NCBI GenBank assembly: GCA_029582265.1
Contig: CM055816.1
Span: 27,138,366-27,202,365 of the forward strand
Origin: Zoroaster sp. YZ-2022
Lineage: Eukaryota > Echinodermata > Asteroidea > Forcipulatida > Zoroasteridae
DNA length: 64,000 bases
Direction: 5' to 3'
The notes below the pieces were generated by a model. The model saw only the letters and a list, made by a program, of their open reading frames with translations, had not been told where the DNA came from and searched no databases. Both the position numbers and the translations under genes were made by a program. Positions 34,287-44,201 of this stretch are shown here, in pieces (position 1 is the stretch's first letter; every line of letters starts with the position of its first letter).

Positions 34287-36253
34287 ACGTTTGTATGACC
34301 TTTTCAATTCTAAGTGGCCCAAAAAAATTAATTTAGTTTTTAAGAAAGAAATTATGTGTTTTCAATTTAAGGATCTTCTTCGCAATCCTTGTTCCCCCAA
34401 AGACCCAACGAAAAAATCCTTGCAACTTCATGATAAGTATATATTGTAGCAATGGTTCCCAATGGTTCTATACTAAGCCCACTTTAGGTTATAAATAATT
34501 AATCTGAAGATAGGCACATGCGTATTCCATCACTGCACAATTCGGTTGTGAATAAGATTATTGAATGCAACCCTCCCACAAACGATTTCAGTTACAAAGT
34601 CAAGCATTTTCCTGTTAAACATAAATTGAATTTAAAAAGTATAGCCATGTGTTAAAATTGTCACATACGAGTACTGGTAATGAGAAAACTTTCTCAGTGG
34701 CACATCAATTGAAGCAGTCAGTCTTTTTAGTCGTTGATGAATGAACATGCATTTCAAAATACAAAATACACCCGTGTTTTGCGCTCTGTTGAAGGAAGTT
34801 TTTAGAGAATTTTCTTTTTCATCGGAAAATTGCTTGAGGAAGTGAAAAACGCTTTAAAATTACCACTGTCTAAAATAAACCCAAGAAGCATGTTTACACT
34901 TAAAGAGACAGTATCAACACGATCAGAGCAGACTTTCAACAGGGCATGGAATCTGTGTCCTAGTTACAGATACGGTAATTATGACCTCATCATGTGTGGG
35001 TATTATTTTCAGTCACTGAGTTAATCTAGAACTAGCACTCCGATTCCATGCCCCGTTAATCGTGATTATATTGTCCATGTATTATTTGTTTTCCTTTCTA
35101 TAAGGAAAGAATTATGCGATTCATCTTGAATTTGATATATCAATGTCCTAATGAAAACAAACATTTGCTGAAAATGCCAGTAAAACACGGGCGATACATC
35201 TTGTATTTGATGTATTTACCTGGCGTGAATATACAAAAGATAGCCAAAACATCCACAATAGTACAACAATCGTTTGGTTATAATTACATTATCATTATGA
35301 TTAATACCATTAAGATCATGTAGGCGGCTTTTCCCCACTCAACAAAGTGAGCTAGACATACATTAAGCAAATGCATTAAGCAAGCGTCAAGGATGCAATT
35401 TGCTAATGATATTTAAAGGTGTGACACATCATTGGTTTTTAGAAGAATGCATTCATTCAAATAATCTAGTTTTCAAAATACACATCATAAAACTAACTTT
35501 TGAAAATTTCATCAAAATCGGTGATCATGTTTTCGATAAAACAGCGAATAATGGTTTCTGTTGTATTAGTTATTTTGTACATATTCATATTGCTTTATAT
35601 TCGATTGTTGCAATCGAAATCAGCTGATGCAATTTTCTGGAAGATGACAGTATTTCAGACATAAATATTTCTTAGAGCGATTGGTACAAGTATCACCTTT
35701 GTAAACATTTAGCTTTCAGATTGAAACTCATCAAACATTTTTCGATCATTACCAAAGCTATATCATACCTTTATAATTTAAAAGGTTTTAAAATATCCGT
35801 CAATTAATCCACACAGTACTTTTAGTAATGAGAAAACCTTCTCAGTGGCACATCAGTTAAAGTCAGAAGGTCAATTAGCTCCTCTCCCCCCCCCCCCCAA
35901 ACAAAACAATAATAACAAAAGTGCCTTGGCTACGACCCTGACGGCGGCGGCAGTGTGCAGTGTTGGATATGTGGCCAATATGAAAATTAAATCCGACTGA
36001 AGAGATACATATGTTATGGTTTATTGTTTTATTTTTGAGTCTGAAATGATGAAGAGGAAATGTTATAAAGTTGTTGTAATTTGTCTTCAGTCAGATTGAA
36101 TGACATAATTCAAGTAACAAAATAAAAATTTAAAAGTATTAATACAAACCATTTAGATATAAAACGAGTATTACTTTAAACAAAAGGTCTTTTAAAGCTC
36201 AAAGCTAAAGAAACATAATGGCACGACGGTTCCCGCCTAAAGGTTTGATGACG

Positions 36254-36264
36254 GCCGCCATCTT
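36254..36264 (-). promoter_or_regulatory. YY1-like motif AAGATGGCGGC (copy B)
   Basis: Identical to the copy A motif and its neighbours (TGACGGCCGCCATCTT on the plus strand). It carries the same caveats. Confidence 0.35.
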
Positions 36265-36652
36265 AAAAACTCTACATGAGGTTCGATGTGAAAACATCGT
36301 AAACAAACAATGCAATAAATAAAAGCAACAAATAGGCAAAAATCATTATAGTTTAATAAAGCTATAACATAGGAGATATTTGCAGAGATTTATACAGGAA
36401 AATAGGCAACTGTTCCTTTCTTATGTTGTCGTATATCAACGAAATTCCTAGAAATCTAGAAATTTCAAGGTAATCTAAGGATTACCTTGGGTCTATGAAT
36501 TAATGAAATTATGAGTTATGAAAAGAAAAGATCATTACCTGAAATCATGAAGACAGAAGAAATGTTATAAATGTTAAAAGTTGTACAAAAAGAACGCTTT
36601 ATGAGAATCAAAGGAGATTATACTTTCTTCTCTGTTCACGCTGAATCGGGAT

Positions 36653-36886
36653 TCACACTGGTAGGAATTGTCCAAATACTCTCTCTGGTAAAGATATTGT
36701 AGAAGTGAGCTCTTTCCTCTGTTGCACTGTAAGCTTCACGGCATCCTGCTTTGATGTGATCGTGTTTAAGTTTTTTAGACAGTCGAATGGTCCAACATTG
36801 ATCAGAGACTTTGGAGAGCTAGGTGGTGCTGTTGATATCGTTGCACCGTCATAGGTTACATTGGAAAGTTCAGCCATCGTGTACAA
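36653..36886 (-). CDS. Exon-like frame in copy B, unrecognised
   Basis: A 77-codon frame that includes MAELSNVTYDGATISTAPP and SSPKSLINVGPFDCLKNLN and ends FGQFLPV. A possible acceptor (CACCTAG before CTCTCC, at 36821) coincides with the start of homology to copy A. In copy A the frame is broken: after SSPKSLINVGPFDC it shifts, and 31 bp are missing. No family is recognised. It may be a decayed exon or chance. Confidence 0.15.
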   Translation of the reverse strand: MYTMAELSNVTYDGATISTAPPSSPKSLINVGPFDCLKNLNTITSKQDAVKLTVQQRKELTSTISLPERVFGQFLPV

Positions 36887-37325
36887 AAGATGATTACGGT
36901 GATGATGAAGATGATGAAGATGATGAGGATAATGAGGATGAGGATGACGTCCAGCGTCACCTACATCACTGGCATCATTATCATCTTGAGATGATCACCA
37001 ACACCATCACTTGCCTTGTCCCTCAATGTATTGTCCCTGAGACAAAGACAAAGACTGCGGTTTTTCCGCGTCTGGTCACGGCTTCATAGATAAACTAAGA
37101 GAAAATTCAGACATGTCTGAATTCCTTTGTAGTATATGTGAGCGACATGCCCATTTATCCATGCGTTTATTGTCCGTCTTTGTGAATTTTACTTTTTTTC
37201 AGTTTATTTTATTTTATTATTACAGTAGTATTATTATGTTTTCCCTGGAGGGTTGTTTGATTTTGTTTTCCAAACATGAATGGCGTCCAAAGGTTGAATT
37301 AAAGAACATTGGGGGAAAAGACAAC

Positions 37326-37492
<167 letters not shown>

Positions 37493-37493
<1 letters not shown>

Positions 37494-37654
37494 TTATTGT
37501 TGATTTTACCATTATGCGTGATGAGCACTGTCTACTCAGTGTTTCCAGAGTGATGCGGACAGAAATACACAATCATTCTACTCAGGTGGGACTCGAACCT
37601 ACGATCCCCGCATTCCACATCAGGTGTCTTACCCACTATACCACCGTGGTATCC
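37493..37654 (-). mobile_element. SINE with second tRNA-like head (copy B)
   Basis: Duplicate of the SINE at 33311-33472 with a few substitutions (for example GTGGTATAGTGGGTAAGAC). It is part of the segmental duplication, not an independent insertion. Confidence 0.75.
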
Positions 37655-37860
37655 GCCGACAATACCCCAGTTCATATGTCGACGGATAATGTAACCACGG
37701 TTCACCACTGGACAATAAATAAGGAGAGTAACTCCCTTCTTTTCTATTTTGGTTTCGATGGATCACCGTTGGATATTTCGTCAAAATAACGGAATGAGGG
37801 GATGAAATCAATGGCTAATGGAATGTAAAATAATTTAGTATTATTGCTATTATTTATTAT

Positions 37861-38079
37861 TGCTATTATTCAATTTCTCCATATAAATCTACTTTGTGTA
37901 CAACCACATAAAAGGCTTGTGTCCCGTTAATTGTGTGATCCCTGCTACTGCCGTTACCCGGGTTGTTTGCATCTGATCGGGGCTTGATCCCTGGCTACTC
38001 GGCAGATATGGTTTGGCCTCTGACCTGGCCCCATAGAGCAATAGATAATTGGCATAAGTGGACCACCCACCAACATAGG
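37861..38079. other. Sequence leading into the tRNA-like locus
   Basis: No gene. On the minus strand a frame reads PDSNPRPLDYRTSALQTELT across the tRNA-like locus. Such peptides are usually the translation of tRNA-derived repeats. Confidence 0.45.
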
Positions 38080-38152
38080 GGCTGGTTAGCTCAGTTTGTA
38101 GAGCGCTCGTACGGTAATCGAGAGGTCGCGGGTTCGAGTCCGGCATTAGCCA
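38080..38152 (+). tRNA. tRNA-Thr(GGT)-like gene or SINE head
   Basis: A 73-nt cloverleaf with canonical arm lengths. The acceptor GGCTGGT pairs with ATTAGCC (two G-U wobbles) and A is the discriminator. The D stem is GCTC/GAGC. The anticodon stem CTCGT/TCGAG has one mismatch. Loop ACGGTAA gives anticodon GGT. The T stem GCGGG/CCGGC has one mismatch, with loop TTCGAGT. Boxes A (TTAGCTCAGTTTG) and B (GGTTCGAGTCC) are present, and a T5 terminator follows at 38154-38158. Against a working gene: C instead of U at position 33, two stem mismatches, and similarity to repeat-derived tRNA heads. Confidence 0.5.
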
Positions 38153-38164
38153 ATTTTTCTTTGC

Positions 38165-38400
38165 TCGCTACCCATATATATATACACACACACACACACA
38201 TGCCCACTTGTGGGGTACTCCTTTGTTTCGTTCTATTATCCCTGTTTTCGTTCTATTATCCCTTTTCTATTGAATTCCCCTGTGGGGTACCAGCATTTCT
38301 AAAGATTCTCTGTGGGGTACCATTGTTCCATTGTGTTTGGTACCCCACAACGAATGGCATGTAAGTACACACACACGCACACACACATCAAAGCGTAGGC
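38165..38400. repeat. Short repeats: (CA)n and TGTGGGGTAC phrases
   Basis: CA dinucleotides at 38184-38200 and 38370-38388 flank several GTGGGGTAC copies (38209, 38281, 38312; inverted near 38341) and two TTCGTTCTATTATCCC copies. No coding signal. Confidence 0.6.
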
Positions 38401-38668
38401 CTATATATTTTATCAACAATGTGTTGGATTTTACAGTCGAATTAGTTACAGGTACTTAGGCTATTGCGCTATCAGAACCACGGATAGCGCTCTGACACGC
38501 TAACGTAAACAGACGGTCAATCAAGTCAACAAGTCAACTAATCAACCAACTATATGACTGACACGGGTTTCCCTTTTCGAGGACATATATAGCAAATGGC
38601 ATCTCTTAAATTTTAAGTCAGTTCTTCTTTGAACACAGACGTACTTCCAAGGTGGCGATTCGAAGTGC
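38401..38668. other. No gene seen
   Basis: Unrecognised sequence. Confidence 0.3.
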
Positions 38669-38953
38669 GTGCAGGGGCCCGTTCTCTGCAACACAATGTC
38701 GAATGGCCTGCTCTCTCTACGGGCCCTACCACCCCACGGGCCCCAGTGCAGCCGCACTGCCTGCACTGTCTATATTTACGCCACTGCTTTATCGTCATCC
38801 GTTACTTCGTCATCCGATTCTGAGCCACTGTCTGCCAAAATCTCAGCCAAAATGCCATCATTTATGTCCGTCTCCATCATGGTTGCAACTAAAAAACTGA
38901 CCGTTGTGGCAAAGCGAGTGGACGCTAGCAAAGTGGGGAAAACCGCAAGGTGA
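38669..38953 (+). CDS. Doubtful frame, partly from a hAT-like terminus
   Basis: The first half of the frame reads through a GC-rich segment whose minus strand begins CAGTGGCGTAAATATAGAC at about 38789, a typical hAT-like terminus, so it is not host coding. The second half (SSSDSEPLSAKISAKM to VDASKVGKTAR) ends with CGCAAGGTGACG, which could contain a splice donor. No family is recognised. Confidence 0.1.
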   Translation: MQGPVLCNTMSNGLLSLRALPPHGPQCSRTACTVYIYATALSSSVTSSSDSEPLSAKISAKMPSFMSVSIMVATKKLTVVAKRVDASKVGKTAR

Positions 38954-39207
38954 CGCGCTCTTTTCTTTTATGAAGTTTTAAAAACTTAATTCCTGTCAAT
39001 CGAGGGCGCCAAACAAAAGAACGCTCAAGCATTTTCAGCTGGTGATTTTAGGTCACCGTGGGCTTCAAGTGCATTACGATTACCGTCACCTTTTAGAGGC
39101 CGCGGGATCGAAGCGTATCGCAACAAAGGCTCTTTATTGAGCTCGTGGGATCGAAAGGGTTAAAACCAAAGTTGTTGAGCTGAGCTGTAACATTTTCAGA
39201 CGGTTAT
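38954..39207. other. No gene seen
   Basis: Mixed-composition sequence with inverted phrases such as GAGCTCGTGGGATCGAA and CGCGGGATCGAAGCG. Nothing is recognised. Confidence 0.3.
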
Positions 39208-39210
39208 TTA

Positions 39211-39904
39211 TGCCCCAGTCACATTTGCCCTACGGCTAGGATACGGCAGCCGTAGACCCCCAAAATGGAGAGATACCTGCGGCGGCCGAAGAGGATTTGC
39301 GGGGGCCTCAGGGTGGCCTTAGGGCGTATCCCTATCTTTTACGGACCGTAGGGGTCGCCGTGAGATTATAGCGCGGCGTTATAACTTTTTTTCTTTTCCA
39401 GGTTCGCCGTAGCAATTAGACACGCCGTAGCCATGCCGTAGGCGGTTCCACGTCGACCATACGTTGGCCATACGGTGGCCTTGCGTTTGCCGTACGCTTG
39501 CCCTAGGGTGTTATTACTTTTGTGGACCCCCAAAATATTGCGGCGGCCGCAGGAACCCCACGGCCACCATAGGGCAGCCTCAAGGCGGCCCTACGGTACC
39601 CGTACGCTCGCCGTAGGGTCTCCCTGCGGCGACCGTACGGCGCCCGTGGGTCTGCCTTGCTATTTGTCAAAACACTACGGCCGCCGCAGGGTCGCCTTGA
39701 GGCAACCGTGCATCATCACTTAAAAGGCCGTACGGCAGCCGCAGGTTTTCTGTCTCCAAAAATTCTAAATACGCCGTGCGGCTACCTTTACATTATGTGA
39801 CTGCTAGTGTATGACACCGTGAGAATGCTGCGGCGGCCCGATAATTGCTACTGGCCGTAGATATTATAGACCCTACGGCCGCCTTGGCAAATGTGACTGG
39901 GGCA
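39211..39904. mobile_element. 694-bp inverted-repeat element, GC-rich CCGTAGG array inside
   Basis: Perfect 19-bp termini, TGCCCCAGTCACATTTGCC at 39211-39229 and its inverse at 39886-39904, are flanked by TTA on both sides (39208-39210 and 39905-39907). A 3-bp TTA duplication fits PIF/Harbinger, though the termini alone do not prove the superfamily. The interior is packed with degenerate CCGTAGGG, CCGTACGG and GGCGGCC words in both orientations, far more GC-rich than the surroundings. No transposase, so it is non-autonomous. Confidence 0.82.
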
Positions 39905-39907
39905 TTA

Positions 39908-41364
39908 GGGACTACATGTCAGAATGACTGATAAGATTAGCTTATTGCTAACCATGCTTAAATTCAACAAAACCTTTAACATTATAATGGATCATATTGC
40001 CCACAGTAGTAAACAAAAGAAACATAATTGTTCTAGCTGATAGATTTAGTTGCGACCAGCAGCAGCAGGCTTGACACTTTTTTTTTATTTGATCCCCTTC
40101 AAACATCAATTAGCCCACACATCTTGGAAAATGCAAAAAATATTACTATTTCTTACACATCCATATCCGTTGTAAACCTAATCTTTCCATCATATACGTG
40201 CAGTAGGTTTTTAAGTATTATACCGCGACCATCTTTGCTTTCCTGAACACAAGTCTATGAGAATCAGAATGAGGCACATGTACAACTGAACCAGTAGACT
40301 AGACCGGTTCCTCACAATGTGATGGTTCCAATCATAACAAAACCGTCTGTAGATAGGGAACGTGACTATGATAGACGTGTGTGAGGAACAAACAATACAC
40401 AATGGGCAATAATTGTTCCATTGGGGTAAGCAATAATGTAATAATTGGTGCACTCATCGACGTGGCTCAGCCTATTGTACTGGATCTGGACTGTATCCGA
40501 CGCCATTAAAGGGTACCATTAAAGCAAATCATTGGTAGCATTTTTAAGGTTTATAGCAGGCATTCAAAGTGACAAATCCGCACCGTGGGGGGTGAGGGGG
40601 TGGGGGGGGGGGGCGCTTCCCAACCATCACTTTTAAAAAGGACCTGGGTTTCCCCACTGTTCAACCAAATTGGTCATGTAGCCTTGAGTGAATGATTTTC
40701 CTCAATTATTAAATCCAAAAATCTCCAAAATAAGCACAAAACTGATATTTTTAAAATAAATTAATAAACATTTTCAGAAATTTCCTTCAAATTGTCCAAA
40801 ATGTCTAATTTCTAATAATTTCATTATAATAATATTTTTTTATCCAAATTAATGTTTCAAACCCAAATGATTTGTTTTATTCAGGTGGAGGTGGGTTGGG
40901 TCATGGGGGAGGGTTAGGACAGGAAGATCCGTTTAGAGGTGGTCATTGGAATGTTGACGATTAGGATAAACAAAATCTACAACAATGGGCAGGAGCTCAA
41001 ATCTTCATGAGGGATGGGGTATATATCCCCTAAAGATTTTACGGGGAGGACCAATACAATTATCCATCGATAGAGGGCAGGCTTTTCACATGGATCACAG
41101 TCGGCTCTTGTCTCTGTCTTGGACAGGGAAGGACGGGGAAGGGGTTAGGAAGTCATTGTGTATACCCTGTAGCTAGAGGAAGGGGAAAGCGCCTTCCTAT
41201 TATGCTCGCCAGTCCCCCCCCCCCCCCACACCCCAAGAGATCGTGGCCGGAATCCAACACTGGTTTAACACTGCTGGTTCCAAACTGGGGCACGAAGGAT
41301 ATAATGATCAGACCATGTAGAAACACGTTGAAACCCCATTGGACTTTTTGGGATGTGGCAGACA
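39908..41364. other. No gene; one repeat pair
   Basis: The stretch 40221-40370 matches 12790-12960. Guanine-rich tracts lie at 40590-40615 and a cytosine run at 41213-41227. Open frames (40985-41176, 41202-41402) lack any recognisable domain. Confidence 0.5.
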
Positions 41365-41438
41365 TAAGAGGGCGCTTTTCAGAATTGGTAAATCTTGTGT
41401 AACTGCAAGAGTTCACCCAATCTAAACAGCGCCCTCTT
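41365..41438. repeat. Short foldback, AAGAGGGCGCT termini
   Basis: Imperfect inverted arms of about 24 bp: AAGAGGGCGCTTTTCAGAAT on the left and the inverse of AAGAGGGCGCTGTTTAGATT on the right, with a spacer of about 25 bp. MITE-like, with no clear target duplication. Confidence 0.6.
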
Positions 41439-41491
41439 TTTGTGAGGAGGCGGAGAGGAGGAAGGGGTGGGCGGGGAGAGAGGAAGGGGAG

Positions 41492-41597
41492 CAAATGCCA
41501 TGTAATCCGATAAATATCAAGGGGAAATAAATACCCCCAAAATGAGTAGCTAAGACGTAAGATGCCCCTTGATATTTATTTGGTAACTTGGCATTTG
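41492..41597. repeat. Foldback with ATAAATATCAAGGGG arms
   Basis: The left arm CAAATGCCATGTAATCC, then ATAAATATCAAGGGG, is inverted at 41565-41597 with a spacer of about 40 bp. Purine-rich sequence (41441-41490) lies left and pyrimidine-rich sequence (41600-41780) right, extending the pseudo-palindrome. Proline/serine frames in the C-rich part are artefacts. Confidence 0.65.
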
Positions 41598-42744
41598 ATC
41601 CACTTCCTCTCCCCACCCCAGAAGTCTCCCCTCCCTTCCTCCCGGACTCTACCCATCTAACTCCCCTTCCTTCCTTTTCCTCTCCCTTTCCCCTCCCCCT
41701 CCCCTTCCTTCCCACCCCTCCCCATTCCTCTCCACCCACCTCCTCCTCCTCCCACCCCACCCAACGCCTCTCCCTATTCAGCATCAAGTCGAAATTTAGT
41801 GAAAATTTATTCTGGTCCACTAAATTTTCGACTTAATACTGGAAATGAAAAAGATTTAAAAAAAACAGTGTCCCTTTGTAATGTTATGTTAGATGTCCCT
41901 TCAATAATGTCAGAGAGAGGTTTAGTTATCTATAGTCTCTGTAAACCTCCTGTCGCCGTTTGTCCTCATCTGTCAGATCACGTGGTCAAGTTTAGAAGAC
42001 TTCGTTTATACACAAACTCAGAAATGAAAGAAAACATTTGTATTCGGTTCATATCACTCAGTTTATTGCACTTGATTCGAACCAGGTTTTTCAACAGTAT
42101 TAATTTAATTGAGGCTATCCAACATTTTTGACATTTGAGTACTCAGCATTTTCAAGACAAAAATTGCCAAACACGTCCATTATTCTCCTTTTTGAAAATG
42201 TCTGAAATTGTGGATGGCCTCTGACAGCTAATTAATAACATCAATGCGTTATGTACAGGCAATTTTCTTTTAATTACAACGATTTTTCTCAAAGATTGAT
42301 ATTCCGTGCTCAAAGTGAGTTTACTTGGAAAATATATTTCAATTTTGAAATGCTGTTTTAGTTTGGTAATAAGGATTAAAGAATGGTTATATAACATTTA
42401 AATGAATTTATGACATTACATCATAAATGCATAATTATTTTATTGTTTCTCATTTAAAATGACATGTTTAACTTTAGTGACCAGCATCGCTTGAGCATGG
42501 AATATATTAATATCTTTAATGACTTTAATTCTAAAAATTAAGTAAATTGTAAACAATTCAAATCCATTGTCAACAACGACAACTTAAATTCTGCAGACTA
42601 TTTATGTTTTGTTTTTCATCAGTCACTTTCCTCGTATGTACACTCACGTGAATCAGAGAACAAAAGAGGGGTTGAAAACACATAAATTGACGGGTGCTTT
42701 TAATTTGCCAAGGACATTTCAAAGTCCGCAGAATTCAACAGATT
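41598..42744. other. No supported gene
   Basis: After the pyrimidine-rich part, 41790-42130 holds a 110-codon frame (MKIYSGPLNFRLNTGN to LIEAIQHF) without a recognised domain. The phrase AAATTTAGTGAAAATTTATT is mirrored nearby by CACTAAATTTTCGAC, a local inverted repeat at about 41790-41835. Confidence 0.4.
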
Positions 42745-42965
42745 GTAATTGTTGACAAGAGACTAGGATATATGTAACTTCTACAAATACATTCAAATAT
42801 TCATTTAAAAGATTTCAATAAAGATTTCTAAGACAGAGATATGCTGACAGATATAATTTCACAACATTTTGCCCGAGTCATTGGCTAACAATTGCTGGCT
42901 AATAGAATGTAAAAGAATTCTTGTATTATTACTCTTATTTTGTTTTTGTATATATACATATTGTT
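42745..42965 (+). repeat. Third partial copy of duplication right end
   Basis: Matches 33785-33975: ACAAGAGACTAGGATATATG, CTACAAATACATTCAAATATTC, AAGATTTCTAAGACAGAGAT and GGCTAATAGAATGTAAAA. It has a 30-bp extra piece (TATAATTTCACAACATTTTG). Confidence 0.8.
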
Positions 42966-43909
42966 TCGTATTTGTTTTGCATGTTTGAATTTTTTTACTT
43001 TTTGTACTTTTTATTTGTTTAGTATTTATTTTTATTAATTGTTAATAAGACCATGTAATAAATAATAAACTAGTGATAGTCCTTTCAAATCGAAAAATTA
43101 GGTCGGGTTGATTCTTTGTATTTATTTATTTATTTTCACCACATACAGATACAACGATGCTGCTTTCACTGTAATCTCGTTTTGGGAAACCTGAACTCAA
43201 CTGGGATTATTTTACCGTTCATATCCATCGTGAATATACTGGGAGGAAGATGCGATTGGAACTACCTACCCATTTTTTATTTATTTATTTATTTATTTTA
43301 ATTATTAGACAATTATTTAAACAGTCTATCGTAGGTGCCATTATTTTGAAGAGCAATGAATCCAGCTGCATCATCAATGCATTCATTCACTTAATTTATC
43401 GTTATCCATATCCAGTCTTTATCAATTATATAGCGTTGACCAAGGCTGTTATCGTACGGTATCTCCATCCCGTACCGATTTCTGGCCAGAGAAATTCAGC
43501 ATACACTGTGCATTTCATTTCATATAATATACATAACACATTATACATTGTACAGGACACGTACATGTACATCTATCCAACGAGTGGTCATTGTCTGTAT
43601 TTACATAATTATACATGTATATACAGTGTGTATACATATGGATTCATGCACTGTGGGGCAAAATTACGCGACCAAACCGTTCCGATGCGACTTGGTCAAG
43701 GCTATCAATTATATTGTTAATCTCAAGAGATTTAATTTTCCGAAATGGTGAAACAGTTTGTTAAGTCGTTATTTTTTTAAATATTAAAAATAAATAAATA
43801 AACTGAACTTTCAATATGAGGTTTTCAAAATTAAGACCAAAATATTAAGTGTTTCCATTTATAATTATAAAAAGTAAGGTGGGTACAAATGGATACCCTT
43901 TTCAGCTCC

Positions 43910-43911
<2 letters not shown>
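42966..43911. other. No supported gene
   Basis: AT-rich with TTTA microrepeats at 43120-43135 and 43278-43300. The 156-codon frame 43250-43720 has no recognised domain and is tyrosine/isoleucine-rich, as expected for chance AT-rich reading. Confidence 0.4.
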
Positions 43912-43976
<65 letters not shown>

Positions 43977-43977
43977 T
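43912..43977. repeat. (TTA)n microsatellite, about 21 units
   Basis: A near-perfect TTA array. Confidence 0.96.
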
Positions 43978-44031
43978 GTAAACAAATAATTTGGCCTAAA
44001 CACAAAATATAAGGCCTATAATATCATATGT

Positions 44032-44037
44032 TTTATT
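44032..44037 (-). terminator. Candidate polyadenylation signal AATAAA
   Basis: The minus strand reads AATAAA about 165 bp downstream of the fibrinogen-related stop codon. AT-rich context makes chance matches common. Confidence 0.3.
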
Positions 44038-44201
44038 TATTTATAATTATTTATAAATAAATGATAAAGGTATATGCGTGATGTGTTAGGTGACTGCGGG
44101 TAGATGGGAAACACACATATTTATGTTTTTGACCGCCAAATAAAACTATTATTTTATATTCTGTTTTTCCAGTATGTTTCCTGTAATGTTAATTGGTGTA
44201 C

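Noticed and set aside
37889..38146. Minus-strand frame starting PDSNPRPLDYRTSALQ
   Set aside because: It is the antisense translation of the tRNA-like sequence at 38080-38152, a common database artefact.
41588..41836. Proline-rich 82-codon frame
   Set aside because: It lies in the C-rich arm of a foldback and has no start context or domain.
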